64,000 bases of DNA from Pleomorphomonas sp. (GCA_029976075.1 JARKNW010000046.1:62001-126000), one strand, 5' to 3'. Shown: positions 1 through 9,821, counted from the stretch's first letter. Translations and numbers: made by a program. The notes: generated from the letters alone by a model not told the origin.

Positions 1-1233
1 CACAGGCGCTCCACGCCTTGGCCCACTATCCCACTTGGCCCATTTCAATTGATCGACGGGAATGACACCCTCGACGCGCTCATCATTCACCTTGCCCGTC
101 GGTCCTTTGGACGGCTGCAAGCCAATGCGGGCCGCATCGCCGTCAAAGCCGAGAACAACAGCCAGACTCCATTCGGGCACATCGGAAAGCGCCGTCTCGG
201 CGGCGAGCGGAATACCCCAGTCCCCGGAGACATCAATCTTCTTCTTGGCACCGCGCCAACCGTGGGCTTCGTCGTAGCGCATGAGGGCGCGCTGAAGAAC
301 GGAGCGGGCGATCACCTGCATCTTGGGATCGAGCGTCGTGCGAACCGAAAGACCTCCCTCGTAGAGCCCCTTCTCACCATACATGTTGAGCAGGGTCCGG
401 CGGACCTCCTCGACAAAGTACTCGGAGGCAAACACCTTGGCGGACTGATTGCGCTCAGCGATGACGAGCGGCGCTTTCAAGGCCGCGTCGCCTTCCTCGC
501 GCGTCGCGTAGCCGTTCTGCACCATTTGCTGGATCACGTAGTTGCGGCGCTCAATGGCAGCCTGACGACTACGGTAAGGGTTGTAATTTTCGGGTCCCTT
601 GGGAAGCGCCGCGAGGAAGGCGACTTCTTCGAGCTTCAAGTCGGACAACGGCTTGTCAAAATAGGCCAGCGAGGCGGCGGCTACGCCATAGGACCGGAAA
701 CCAAGATAGATTTCGTTGAGGTAGAGCTCGAGGATCTGATCCTTGGTATAGGTCTGCTCAATCTTCAGCGTCAGCAAGGCTTCGCGAATCTTGCGATCCA
801 TGGTCCGCTCGTTGGAGAGCAGGAACACCTTCGCGACCTGCTGGGTAATCGTCGAAGCGCCAACCATGCGCTTCTTCGAGCCCGAGACCAGGGTATCGAG
901 ATTCTTCACGGCAGCGCCGGCAAGACTGAGAAGATCGATACCGGGATGAGTATAAAAGCCCTTGTCTTCGGCGGAAATGAAGGCCTGCTTGACCCGATCC
1001 GGAATCATCTGGATCGGCAGGAACAAGCGGCGCTCGTGGGCGTACTCCGAGGCGAGTTCGCCGTCGGCAGCGTGGACGCGCGTTACGACGGGCGGCTGGT
1101 AGTTTCGAAGCTGGTTCGTATCGGGCAGATCGGTGCTGAGGGAATGAATGTAGACGGCGATGCCGCCGGCCACCACCAGGAACAGCAAAGCCGTAATCGA
1201 GAAGACCCAGCCGAAGAATCTTACGAAGATCAT
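1..1233 (-). CDS. mrcA: Penicillin-binding protein 1A, N-terminal part (cut by window edge)
   Basis: Bifunctional class A PBP that polymerises glycan strands and cross-links peptides at the outer face of the inner membrane. The 411 codons seen start with a short cytoplasmic tail and one membrane anchor (residues about 8-29). The glycosyltransferase family 51 domain follows, with EDKGFYTHPG at residues 89-98 (catalytic Glu) and GASTITQQ at 125-132, then the RKIREALL and YLNEIYLG stretches. The beginning of the linker and transpeptidase region follows, but the SxxK, SxN and KTG motifs lie beyond the left edge. The start MIFVRFFGWVF is the first in-frame ATG; an ATG ten bases upstream in another frame stops after four codons. 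It lies downstream of amiC, the usual order in Hyphomicrobiales. Confidence 0.95.
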   Translation of the reverse strand, partial: MIFVRFFGWVFSITALLFLVVAGGIAVYIHSLSTDLPDTNQLRNYQPPVVTRVHAADGELASEYAHERRLFLPIQMIPDRVKQAFISAEDKGFYTHPGIDLLSLAGAAVKNLDTLVSGSKKRMVGASTITQQVAKVFLLSNERTMDRKIREALLTLKIEQTYTKDQILELYLNEIYLGFRSYGVAAASLAYFDKPLSDLKLEEVAFLAALPKGPENYNPYRSRQAAIERRNYVIQQMVQNGYATREEGDAALKAPLVIAERNQSAKVFASEYFVEEVRRTLLNMYGEKGLYEGGLSVRTTLDPKMQVIARSVLQRALMRYDEAHGWRGAKKKIDVSGDWGIPLAAETALSDVPEWSLAVVLGFDGDAARIGLQPSKGPTGKVNDERVEGVIPVDQLKWAKWDSGPRRGAPV

Positions 1234-1459
1234 ATCCCGTCCATTATTCCCGTCGTCACAGGCCGCAGTGACGTGCCCGATCGCTGCGACGGCGTGATGC
1301 TCCTGGTTCGTCAGGATGCTCATGCGTCGGCTTTTGGGCCTGCCGATACCTCAAAACGCCGCAGAATGCGAATGTTTCCGTTGAACCGAACGTTCGCCGC
1401 TCTTTGTGGCAAAGGCGGGGCCGTGGCGTTGCCGGCCCGCAACAGTCGCCTCGACGCAG

Positions 1460-2800
1460 CTATTTGTTAAGGTAGGCGTACTTCTGACTGAAAAAACGCA
1501 GCACCGCCTGGGTAACGGCATCGGCGACACGCGAGCGCCACTCGTCCGAGGTGAGCAGCTTCTCGTCCTGGTCATTGGAGAGGTAACCGATCTCCACCAA
1601 CACCGAAGGTACGTCGTGGGCACGCAATACCTGAAAACCGGCGGAACGACGCGGGTTCTTGATCATGCGCGTGGTTGAAGCGAGATCCCCGACCAGGCCA
1701 TTGGCGAAGGCGGCCGAGAAGTTGCGTGTCTCTCGCCGGGTGAGATCCACCAGGATATCCGTGACCCCGTCAGCTTCCTTTTGCAAATCGAGGCCGGCAA
1801 TCAGATCGGAGGCATTTTCCTTGGCCGCAAGTGCCGCTGCCTCTCGGTCAGACGCCTTGTCGGACAGCGTATAGACGGTGGCACCGCGAACCGAACCCTC
1901 ATGCTCGGAATCGGCGTGGATCGACAAAAGCAGATCGGCCGCATGGTCGCGGCCAAACTGTACCCTGGCGCCAAGCGGCAGAAAGGTATCGTCGGTACGG
2001 GTGAGCAGCACCGCTACCTTGCCGGTCTGCTCAAGGCGCTCCTGGAGCTTCTTGGCAAACGCCAGGACAATGTCCTTTTCCATTACGCCCGACGCCGAGA
2101 TCGTTCCTGAATCAACTCCCCCATGTCCGGCGTCGATCACAATCAGCGGCTTCTCCCGCTTGCTACGATCCGGCGGCGGCAGCTGATCGGCTTTCTGCAC
2201 GGGCGCTTCATTGGCGCCGTCGCGGGCAAGCTGGCTTTTTCTCAGATCATCCTCGAAGGCTGCGGTTGTCGTCTTGAGGAGATCAAGAACCAAGCGGGCG
2301 GGTTGATTCTCGACGGCGGGCAAAACGAAGGCCTTGTCGATCTTCACCGGCCCCGTGACATCAAGCACTATGCGCGACCGCCCCGCTGCAAACTGACCGT
2401 AGCGCCAATCGCTCACGAGACCTCTGCCGCTGGCCCCGGTGCCTGTCGGAAGACGGAAATCGATCTCTGGCAGGTCGATGACGACACGATAAGGGTCGGC
2501 AAGCGTGAAAGCGCTGAGATCGACCTCGCCAGACAGGTCAAGTACGAAGCGGGTGCGGCTATCGTCGCCGACGACCCGACCGTCGGTTGCTGTTGGCGTG
2601 GCCCCGGCAAGGACACCGGCCGCCGAGCAGACAAGCACCGTCAACGCCACGATAATGACGCTGAGGAAGCTTGCAAAGCGGTCTGCCACGGTCGTCAAAT
2701 GATCGCTCCAACGATCCGATGATCGGCCCAAACTGCCATAGATGGACAGAATGGCAACTCCCCTCTCTGGCTGAAGACGTTTCCCCAGATCGGCGGCCAT
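1460..2800 (-). CDS. amiC: N-acetylmuramoyl-L-alanine amidase (AmiC type)
   Basis: Periplasmic zinc amidase that removes stem peptides from murein during cell separation. A hydrophobic segment (residues about 44-66) is followed by an AMIN domain (about 75-175, with FVLDLSG and RVVIDLPE). The Amidase_3 domain runs from about 217 to the end. Zinc and catalytic residues are visible: GHGG at 225-228, Glu241, SIHAD at 293-297 and the VEIGYLS Glu near 411. The start is uncertain. The ATG at 2800 gives a long tail before the signal sequence and has no well-spaced ribosome site. A TTG at 2698 has GGAG seven bases upstream and would put the signal peptide at the N terminus (412 aa). It is divergent from rne across a 0.7-kb gap and precedes mrcA. 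Confidence 0.93.
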   Translation of the reverse strand: MAADLGKRLQPERGVAILSIYGSLGRSSDRWSDHLTTVADRFASFLSVIIVALTVLVCSAAGVLAGATPTATDGRVVGDDSRTRFVLDLSGEVDLSAFTLADPYRVVIDLPEIDFRLPTGTGASGRGLVSDWRYGQFAAGRSRIVLDVTGPVKIDKAFVLPAVENQPARLVLDLLKTTTAAFEDDLRKSQLARDGANEAPVQKADQLPPPDRSKREKPLIVIDAGHGGVDSGTISASGVMEKDIVLAFAKKLQERLEQTGKVAVLLTRTDDTFLPLGARVQFGRDHAADLLLSIHADSEHEGSVRGATVYTLSDKASDREAAALAAKENASDLIAGLDLQKEADGVTDILVDLTRRETRNFSAAFANGLVGDLASTTRMIKNPRRSAGFQVLRAHDVPSVLVEIGYLSNDQDEKLLTSDEWRSRVADAVTQAVLRFFSQKYAYLNK

Positions 2801-3529
2801 TCACCTATGAGTAACTAATTCAATTTGGTTAAACATTCCTACGCCTCGCCGCGATGAACAACAGACGCTTCACATTGCGAGGAATTGATCAACGGCCTAT
2901 TTGATCGCCTTGCATATGGGACTTCACGCAAGTAATAAGGGATCGGAGCCCGAATCCTTGCTCTCGGTACTTGAGAGCGTCCAACCGGTTCGCCATGAGC
3001 TTGCAAGAGCGATGGAGTGATGCCGGTAGTCGGGGGGCCGAGAGATCAGCGTGACCGGCGGTGTGGCAATCCGATCGGTGCGTGGAGTTCGGACCTTCGC
3101 TTGTTGCGTTCCGACCGGCAAGTGCCGTGTTGCGAAAGGCACATGGGGACGCCCATAGATCCACCGGAAAGATCGGTGTTCCGGCGCGTGACCGATGAGG
3201 TCACCCGACAGGCATTCGTCGCCGTTCCCCCGTATTGGCTTTGCCGAGCGGGTCTTTTTCAGGAACGACGGTGTTGAAAAGAAAGAACGTGCCGGACGTG
3301 AAAGTCGTGAGGCCACAGCAGATCGATGAACGGGCAGGATGGCGTCAAGCATCTGCCTCTTCCCGATTTGTGGCTTTGGTCGGTCCGGCGCCCTTCCCTA
3401 TTCCCTTCCCCCTTATCGGCGGCCAATACCGATCCTTACAGCGCGCGGTGATTCCAGGGAGGGCTACCAAGACCCTCTCACCGGGACTGCGGCGGTGCCG
3501 AGATCGCGTGCCGCCGGGAGTCAGTCTTT
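2801..3529. other. Long gap between amiC and rne: probable promoters and rne leader
   Basis: These 729 bases hold no convincing gene; short frames on both strands have no recognisable protein character. Several inverted repeats are visible. GCTCTC...GAGAGC lies at 2960-2978. A perfect GTGACC-GATGA-GGTCAC stem lies at 3188-3204. A weak stem (CCCG...CGGG enclosing GGC-TTT-GCC) followed by TCTTTTT lies at about 3228-3258 and resembles an intrinsic terminator. GAGGG...CCCTC lies at about 3462-3478. GGCGG (3491-3495) can pair with CCGCC (3511-3515) directly before the GGGAG ribosome site of rne. RNase E of Escherichia coli represses itself through a long structured leader; that this region does likewise is inference. 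It must also contain the amiC promoter. Confidence 0.5.
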
Positions 3530-6181
3530 ATGGCCAACAAGATGCTGATAGATGCCACCCACCCGGAGGAGACCCGGGTGGTTGTGGTGCGTGGACACCG
3601 CGTTGAGGAGTTCGATTTCGAGTCGGCAACAAGGAAGCAGCTCAGAGGTAACATTTATCTGGCCAAGGTGACGCGCGTGGAGCCGTCGCTGCAGGCAGCT
3701 TTCGTCGAGTATGGCGGCAACCGTCATGGCTTCCTTGCCTTCTCGGAGATCCATCCCGACTACTATCAGATTCCTCAAGCCGATCGTCAGGCCCTGATCG
3801 AGGCGGAAGAAGCCGAAGAGCGCGAGGAAGCGGAGCGTAGAGCCCGCATGCATCGCGAACGGCAGGCTCGTGCCCAGGCGGCCAAGGCCGCCGCCCGACC
3901 GCAGGAAGTTGTCAGCGAGGCACCTGCCGAGGGTGCGGAGCAGCACCCGGTCGATGACTCGGGTTTCGTCGAGGCAACACCCGTTATCGAGTCGGGCGAT
4001 GATGAGGTCCCAACCCCGGAGACCGGCGGCGTCATTGACATTCACGACGACCAGACAGTGGAAACCATCAACGATGATGGCGAAGAGCGGTCTGGCGACG
4101 ACGAGGAAGAGCACGTCGAGAGCGTCGGTGCTGAAGACGCGCTTGAGGAAGTTCCGGAGCGGCGTACTCGTCGCGCACGCCAGTATCGCATTCAGGAAGT
4201 GATCAAGCGGCGGCAGGTGCTGCTGGTTCAGGTCGTCAAGGAGGAGCGCGGCACCAAGGGTGCGGCCCTGACGACCTACCTTTCGCTGGCTGGCCGTTAC
4301 TCGGTGCTGATGCCCAACTCGGGTCGCGGTGGTGGCATCTCCCGCAAGATCACCAATGTTCAGGATCGCAAGCGCCTCAAGGAAATCGCCCACGAGCTGG
4401 ACGTGCCAGAGGGCATGGGGGTCATTCTCCGGACGGCCGGCGCCGCACGCACCAAGACCGAGATCAAGCGCGACTTCGAGTATCTCCTGCGCCTGTGGGA
4501 AAACGTGCGCGAGTTGACACTGCGGTCGACCGCGCCGAGCCTCGTCTATGAAGAAGGCTCGCTGGTCAAGCGTTCGATCCGCGACCTTTACAACAAGGAC
4601 ATCGATGAAGTCCTGGTGGCGGGCGAGGAGTCTTATCGCGAGGCCAAGGATTTCATGCGCATGCTCATGCCGAGCCATGCCAAGAACGTCCAGCCCTATC
4701 GGGATCCGATCCCCGTGTTCGGCCGCTTCGGCGTCGAGCCGCAGCTCGATGCGATGTTCTCGCCGCAGGTGACGCTGAAGTCGGGCGGCTATCTCGTCAT
4801 CAATCAGACGGAAGCCTTGGTCGCCATCGACGTCAACTCGGGTCGGTCGACGCGCGAACACAACATCGAGGACACGGCTCTCGCCACCAACCTCGAAGCC
4901 GCCGAAGAGGTGGCTCGCCAGCTTCGTCTGCGCGACCTCGCCGGTCTCATCGTGATCGACTTCATCGACATGGAAGAGGCCAAGAACAACAAGGCTGTGG
5001 AGCGCAAGCTCAAGGATTGCCTGAAGAACGACCGCGCCCGTATCCAGGTCGGCCGCATTTCGCACTTCGGCCTGATGGAAATGAGCCGCCAGCGCATCCG
5101 CACCGGCGTGCTCGAGGGCTCCACTGAGCTCTGCCCACACTGCCTGGGGGCGGGTATTGTCCGCTCTACCGAGAGCGTCGCCCTGCATGTGCTGCGTTCG
5201 CTGGAAGACCTGCTGATCAAGGGCGTCACGCATCATCTCACCGTCCGTACGCGGTCTGCGGTTGCGCTCTACATTCTCAACCAGAAGCGCAAGCATCTTT
5301 CCGATCTTGAGGCTCGCTTCGGGCTGACCATCACCATCGCCGCCGACGAGCATCTGGGCGCTCAGCACTTTGCCGTCGAGCGTGGTGAAATCATCCTCAA
5401 TCCAGCTCCCCCGCTGCCCGTGTCGACGCTGACGCCAGAGAGCGTTCAGCCCTATGACGAGGAAGTCGACGAGGAGATCGAGGAAGAGGACGACGAAGAG
5501 GAAGAGACCGAGAAGGCCCAGTCGTCGCGCGAAGAGCGTGGCGATGGTGACAGTCGCCGCAAGCGCCGGCGCCGCCGCCGGCGGCGGACCGAGAATGGCG
5601 ATGCCGCCAATGGTGAGGGCCAGGAGGTAGCTGCCGAAGGCGACGAACAGCCGACGCCCGAAGGCGCCGAGGGTGAGGATGAAGGCTCGGAAGAAGATGG
5701 CGAGCCGCGTGCCGAGGGTGAGAGCGAAGGCGAGCAGCGTCGTCGGTCGCGTCGTCGCGGTCGTCGCGGCGGCCGTCGTCGGCATCAGCTTGAAGACGAT
5801 ACCAGCTCAGAGTCGAATGCCGTGGCTCAGGAGGGTGAAGTTGCCTTCTCCGAGTCCGCGACTGAAGGCGAGGCGGCTTCCGACGGGGAGCCGGTTGCTG
5901 ACGCAGGTGATGCGGGAGCCGTTGTTTCGGCTCCAAGCGCAATCCAGGAGGAGCCGGTAGAGACGCCGACCGTGGAGAGCGACCAGGCTCCGGCCGAGGA
6001 AGCCAAGGAAGCGGAAGCAACAGTCTCTGTTCATCCCCAGATCGAAAGCGTTGCCGAACTGGTCGAGAAGTCGGTGGAGGCCAACGAACCGCCCCCCGCT
6101 CCAGAGCCGGAGCAGGAACCGGAGCCCGAGTCCAACCACCCGAAGAAGACTGGCTGGTGGCAGCGTCGTTCGTTCTTCTGA
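3530..6181 (+). CDS. rne: Ribonuclease E
   Basis: Endoribonuclease that starts mRNA decay and processes rRNA and tRNA precursors; scaffold of the degradosome. 883 aa. The S1 domain begins near residue 37 (GNIYLAKVTRVEPSLQAAFVEY). It is interrupted at about 84-215 by a Glu-rich, low-complexity insert and resumes at LLVQVVKEERGTKGAALTTY, as in other alphaproteobacterial RNase E proteins. The DNase I-like catalytic region has VAIDVNSGRST and LIVIDFIDMEE, which carry the two metal-binding aspartates. The zinc-link CPHC lies near 537-540. The C-terminal third is disordered: acidic runs alternate with arginine-rich blocks (a run of Arg/Lys near 684-693) that probably bind RNA, ending in WWQRRSFF. 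GGGAG precedes the ATG by about ten bases. Confidence 0.97.
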   Translation: MANKMLIDATHPEETRVVVVRGHRVEEFDFESATRKQLRGNIYLAKVTRVEPSLQAAFVEYGGNRHGFLAFSEIHPDYYQIPQADRQALIEAEEAEEREEAERRARMHRERQARAQAAKAAARPQEVVSEAPAEGAEQHPVDDSGFVEATPVIESGDDEVPTPETGGVIDIHDDQTVETINDDGEERSGDDEEEHVESVGAEDALEEVPERRTRRARQYRIQEVIKRRQVLLVQVVKEERGTKGAALTTYLSLAGRYSVLMPNSGRGGGISRKITNVQDRKRLKEIAHELDVPEGMGVILRTAGAARTKTEIKRDFEYLLRLWENVRELTLRSTAPSLVYEEGSLVKRSIRDLYNKDIDEVLVAGEESYREAKDFMRMLMPSHAKNVQPYRDPIPVFGRFGVEPQLDAMFSPQVTLKSGGYLVINQTEALVAIDVNSGRSTREHNIEDTALATNLEAAEEVARQLRLRDLAGLIVIDFIDMEEAKNNKAVERKLKDCLKNDRARIQVGRISHFGLMEMSRQRIRTGVLEGSTELCPHCLGAGIVRSTESVALHVLRSLEDLLIKGVTHHLTVRTRSAVALYILNQKRKHLSDLEARFGLTITIAADEHLGAQHFAVERGEIILNPAPPLPVSTLTPESVQPYDEEVDEEIEEEDDEEEETEKAQSSREERGDGDSRRKRRRRRRRRTENGDAANGEGQEVAAEGDEQPTPEGAEGEDEGSEEDGEPRAEGESEGEQRRRSRRRGRRGGRRRHQLEDDTSSESNAVAQEGEVAFSESATEGEAASDGEPVADAGDAGAVVSAPSAIQEEPVETPTVESDQAPAEEAKEAEATVSVHPQIESVAELVEKSVEANEPPPAPEPEQEPEPESNHPKKTGWWQRRSFF

Positions 6182-6203
6182 GACGAGCAGTAAAGATTGA
6201 ACA

Positions 6204-6242
6204 GGGGCCGCCTTGGGAAACCACGGCGGCCTCTTGGTTTTC
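6204..6242 (+). terminator. Intrinsic terminator of rne
   Basis: GGCCGCC pairs with GGCGGCC across an 11-base loop, followed by TCTTGGTTTT, starting 23 bases after the rne stop codon. Confidence 0.8.
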
Positions 6243-6362
6243 CGGCAACCGGTTAGGCTCCTACCACTCGACCGGTTCAGGCGTTACCGCACGGCGTAAC
6301 GCACCTCGGCGGTCGAGAGCCCCGGGGACGCAATGCAATGGCTGCCAGAAAGAAAAGAAGGC

Positions 6363-7541
6363 CTACTTCAACCAGCCGCCAAGCCGATCACATGCTTTGG
6401 CAATAGCTTCGGTTCTGCCGGCGAAGGAGAAGCGGACGTAGGATCCACCGCGCCCAGTATCGAAATCCAGGCCGGGCGTTGCGGCAACCCCAGCCTCGGT
6501 CAACATCCGGCGGCAGAAATCGAGACTGTCGTTGGTGTACCGGCTGACGTCGGCATAAAAATAGAAAGCGCCGTCTACCGGTAGAAAGCGATCGAGACCG
6601 ATCCTCGGCATTTGCTCCAGCAGCAACTTGCGGCTCGTGGCATAGCCGGCCTTTACCGCCTCGAGCTCCTGTTCAGCCTCGAAAGCTCCCAAGGCAGCAC
6701 GCTGCGATAGTTCGGACGGCGAGATGAAGAGGTTTTGCGCGAGGCGCTCCACCGGCCGCATCAGGCGTTCGGGGAGAACCATCCACCCGACGCGCCAACC
6801 GGTCATGCAGAAATACTTGGAGAAGGAGTTGACTACGACCACATCGTCGGAGAACTCCAGCGCCGTTACCTCGTCGCCATCGTAGACGAGCCCATGGTAG
6901 ATCTCGTCCATGACGAGCGACACCTTCATGTCGTGGCAGGCGGCGACCAACGATCTGAGGCCGTCGCGCGTCATCATGGTTCCCGAAGGATTGTTGGGGC
7001 TGGCCACGATGACACCGGCGAGCGGTCGTTCCGCATGTATCTTCTCAATGGCAGCCGCGCTTGCCTGCCAACGGGCATCGGCCGAGGTCGGAATCTCGAC
7101 GACCTCAAGACCGAGCGCTGTCAGGATGTTCCGATAGGCCGGATAGCCCGGCGTCGGCAGACCGACACGATCACCCACATCAAACATGGCTAGAAAGGCC
7201 AAGTTGAAGGCGCCCGATGAGCCACCGGTGACGGCGACCCGTCCTGCCGGCACATCGACACCATAGCGGTCCTTGTAAAGGCGGGCGATCCGTTCACGAA
7301 GCTCGGGGATGCCAAGCGCCTCCGTATAGCCGACCCGACCACGAGCGAGAGCGGCTTCGGCGGCGGCACGCACCGCCGCAGGCACGGGCGCACCGGGCTC
7401 ACCGAGCTCCATGTGAATGATATCCCGCCCCTCGCGGGCGAGGCGGTTGGCATCGGAAAGCACATCCATGGCAAGGAACGGCGCCACATCACTCCGCCGC
7501 GAAACCAACATGCCCCTGCCCTCCACGATTTTGCCTGACAT
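6363..7541 (-). CDS. Class I/II pyridoxal-phosphate aminotransferase
   Basis: 392-aa fold-type I aminotransferase of the aspartate-aminotransferase superfamily; the amino-acid substrate cannot be told from sequence. Visible motifs are SPNNPSG (cofactor and substrate Asn), MDEIYHGLVYD (Asp to the pyridine nitrogen, Tyr), SFSKYFCMTGWRVGW (Schiff-base Lys) and a C-terminal VRFSFA stretch holding the carboxylate-binding Arg. The frame stays open upstream to 8465, but that part is the shadow of the M48 gene. MSGKIVEGRG at 7541 gives the usual family length. It is divergent from the M48 protease across 105 bases. Confidence 0.92.
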   Translation of the reverse strand: MSGKIVEGRGMLVSRRSDVAPFLAMDVLSDANRLAREGRDIIHMELGEPGAPVPAAVRAAAEAALARGRVGYTEALGIPELRERIARLYKDRYGVDVPAGRVAVTGGSSGAFNLAFLAMFDVGDRVGLPTPGYPAYRNILTALGLEVVEIPTSADARWQASAAAIEKIHAERPLAGVIVASPNNPSGTMMTRDGLRSLVAACHDMKVSLVMDEIYHGLVYDGDEVTALEFSDDVVVVNSFSKYFCMTGWRVGWMVLPERLMRPVERLAQNLFISPSELSQRAALGAFEAEQELEAVKAGYATSRKLLLEQMPRIGLDRFLPVDGAFYFYADVSRYTNDSLDFCRRMLTEAGVAATPGLDFDTGRGGSYVRFSFAGRTEAIAKACDRLGGWLK

Positions 7542-7646
7542 GGTCGGCAATCTTCCACCCGGCCAAAGCTGCGCCGGGATTTTTCCATTGCACCGGGCAC
7601 TGGTTCTGCCCTTTATCAGGCTCCGGACATACTGACGAGACTCTCG

Positions 7647-9023
7647 ATGGTGAATCACACCATGATGACCAGCTTCTACCGCACCTCCATCGCGGTGATC
7701 ACGGCGACGGCGATTGCCGTCTCGTCGTCCTTGCCCTCGTTTGCCGCGGAGCGAGGCCGTGGCGGGATCGCGCTCCTGCGTGATGCCGAAGCGGAAGCGC
7801 TGATTGCCGATTACACGCGACCGCTCCTGAAGGCGGCAGGTCTCGGCTCGGCAACCGTTCAGGTGAAGCTGGTCAACGACGATACCTTCAATGCTTTTGT
7901 CGCCGACAGCCGGCACATCTTCGTCAATGCTGGCGCCATCATCGATTCGACGACCCCCAACCAGTTGATCGGCGTGCTGGCACATGAAATCGGCCATCTG
8001 GCGGCCAACCACCTGGCCCAGCTCCGAACCGAGATTCGCAGGATGCAAATCCTGTCGGCCATCGCGTTGCTCGGAGGCGTAGCGGCAGGCGTGGCGGGCG
8101 GCGGCGGCCAGGCGGCCGGTGCAGTTGCGACCGGAGGTTTGCAATTCGGCCAACGTGGCTTGCTGATGTATGCCAGAGAAAACGAAACGGCTGCCGACCA
8201 ACTGGCGCTGAAATACCTCGACCAGACCGGCCAGTCCGCGAAGGGAATGCTGGAGACCTTCAAGCGCTTCGCCGACCAGCAGATGTTCATGTCGGCGCAC
8301 ATCGACCCCTACATCCAGACCCACCCGATGGCGGCCGATCGTATCGCCATGATCGAGGAGCTGGCGCACAAATCGAAATTCTTCGACAAGCCGGACGATC
8401 CCGCCCTCAAGGAACGGCACGATCTTGTTCGCGCCAAGTTTGCCGCTTTCACGCGCAACAGCCAAAGCGTCCTGCGGCTCTATCCACCATCCGACACCAG
8501 TCTTGCCGCCGACTACGCACGAGCCATCGTTGCCTACAGATTCGCCGATCCCAAATCCGCCCTTGTTCGCATGGATGCACTGATCCAGCGCTCCCCGAAC
8601 AATCCCTATTTCTGGGAACTTAAAGGGCAGATCCTGCTGGAGACAGGCAAGCCAAGGGATGCTCTGGCTCCGCTCAGGAAAGCCGTGGCTCTGGCCCCGA
8701 GCGCAGGCCTGATCCGTGTTCTACTCGGCCAAGCTCTGGTTGGGACCGGCGACAATCAGCTGACCGACGAGGCGATCGCTGCCCTGACAAAAGGGATTGG
8801 AGACGATCCGGACCAACCGGTCGGCTATCGTCAACTCGCCATCGCCTATGCCCGCAAGAACAACATCCCTCTGGCCGACCTCGCTTCGGCGCAGGGAAGT
8901 TTTGCGTCCGGGGACATCCAGACGGCCAAGAAATACGCCATTCGCGCGCAGGAGAGCCTGAAGGCGGGATCGCCAGCCTGGCTACGCGCCGACGACATCA
9001 TCACCTACAAGGCACCGAATTGA
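7647..9023 (+). CDS. M48 family metalloprotease with TPR region
   Basis: Probable periplasmic zinc protease of the BepA/YfgC-like group, which handles misassembled outer-membrane proteins; the exact role here is inferred. 458 aa. A signal peptide covers about residues 8-33 (cleavage near SFAAE). The M48 domain has the zinc motif HEIGHLAANH near 112-121 and the third-ligand helix ENETAADQLALKYL near 178. The C-terminal half (from about 270) is helical with TPR-like repeats, for example NPYFWELKGQILLETGKPRDAL. The start could also be the ATG at 7662. It lies 33 bases before a DsbA-like gene, a pairing that fits envelope protein quality control. Confidence 0.93.
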   Translation: MVNHTMMTSFYRTSIAVITATAIAVSSSLPSFAAERGRGGIALLRDAEAEALIADYTRPLLKAAGLGSATVQVKLVNDDTFNAFVADSRHIFVNAGAIIDSTTPNQLIGVLAHEIGHLAANHLAQLRTEIRRMQILSAIALLGGVAAGVAGGGGQAAGAVATGGLQFGQRGLLMYARENETAADQLALKYLDQTGQSAKGMLETFKRFADQQMFMSAHIDPYIQTHPMAADRIAMIEELAHKSKFFDKPDDPALKERHDLVRAKFAAFTRNSQSVLRLYPPSDTSLAADYARAIVAYRFADPKSALVRMDALIQRSPNNPYFWELKGQILLETGKPRDALAPLRKAVALAPSAGLIRVLLGQALVGTGDNQLTDEAIAALTKGIGDDPDQPVGYRQLAIAYARKNNIPLADLASAQGSFASGDIQTAKKYAIRAQESLKAGSPAWLRADDIITYKAPN

Positions 9024-9056
9024 CCGGGCATCCTCGCCTGGGACAGGAGCAGTCGC

Positions 9057-9821
9057 ATGTTTGCCCATTTCCGGAACTTGCTGTCGGCAACGCTCGTCGT
9101 CGCAGCCCTCTTCCCATCCGTGTCCTCGGCCGAGGAGTTCACCACCAGCCAGAAGGCGGCAATCGGTGATGTCGTGAAAGCGTATCTGATGGATCATCCC
9201 GAGGTGATCACCGAGGCGCTGCAGGCACTCGATACGCGGAACAAGGCGGCGGAGCAACAGGGCCGAACCGACGCGATCCAGGCAAACAGGGATGCCATTT
9301 TCTCGTCGCCTTATCAGGCGGTGCTCGGCGATCCCAATGCGAAGATCACACTGGTCGAGTTCTTCGACTACAACTGCGGCTATTGCAAGAAAGCCCTTGC
9401 CGATACCCGAGCCATTCTCGACAAGGAGAAGGACGTCAAGATCGTTCTGAAGGAATTTCCCATCCTGAGCGAAGGATCGGTCGAGGCTGCCAAGGTGGCC
9501 GCCGCAGTCAACATCCTCGCCCCCAAGGCGTATGAGGCTTTCCACTTCGATTTGCTGGGGACCCGTGGCCAGGCCGACGGCGACCGCGCGTTGGCAGCCG
9601 CAGTGAAGGCAGGACTTGACGAGACGAAGGTCAAGGAGACCGCAGCCAAGCCGGAAGTGGCCGAGGCGATCAGCCATTCCTACGACCTTGCGCGCAAGCT
9701 AAACATCAACGGAACGCCGGCCTATATCATCGGCGACGAGCTGGTCTTTGGCGCCGTCGGCTTTTCCGAGCTCAATCAGAAGATTGAGGCGATGCGTGCC
9801 TGCGGCAAGACAGCCTGCTGA
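9057..9821 (+). CDS. DsbA family thiol:disulfide interchange protein
   Basis: Periplasmic thioredoxin-fold oxidoreductase, 254 aa. The signal peptide is residues 1-25 (cleavage near VSSAEE). A helical N-terminal region (about 26-85) of the kind seen in the Com1/ScsC-like branch precedes the thioredoxin fold. The active site CGYC is at 107-110 in FFDYNCGYCKK. The cis-proline loop INGTPAYIIG is near the C terminus. Both cysteines are present, so it should be redox-active; whether it oxidises or isomerises disulfides is unknown. It is probably co-transcribed with the M48 protease. Confidence 0.92.
   Translation: MFAHFRNLLSATLVVAALFPSVSSAEEFTTSQKAAIGDVVKAYLMDHPEVITEALQALDTRNKAAEQQGRTDAIQANRDAIFSSPYQAVLGDPNAKITLVEFFDYNCGYCKKALADTRAILDKEKDVKIVLKEFPILSEGSVEAAKVAAAVNILAPKAYEAFHFDLLGTRGQADGDRALAAAVKAGLDETKVKETAAKPEVAEAISHSYDLARKLNINGTPAYIIGDELVFGAVGFSELNQKIEAMRACGKTAC

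Noticed and set aside
49..1470. 473-residue open frame opposite mrcA
   Set aside because: Shadow of the PBP1A gene, which has its glycosyltransferase motifs on the minus strand.
2924..3352. 142-residue frame in the amiC-rne gap
   Set aside because: No ribosome site, no family resemblance, atypical residue composition; the gap is better explained as regulatory.
3521..5785. 754-residue open frame antisense to rne
   Set aside because: It is the complement of a highly biased coding sequence; composition is Leu/Arg/Asp-heavy without any family motif, and rne on the other strand is certain.
7542..8465. N-terminal extension of the aminotransferase frame
   Set aside because: It runs antisense through the M48 protease gene; the aminotransferase has its normal length from 7541.
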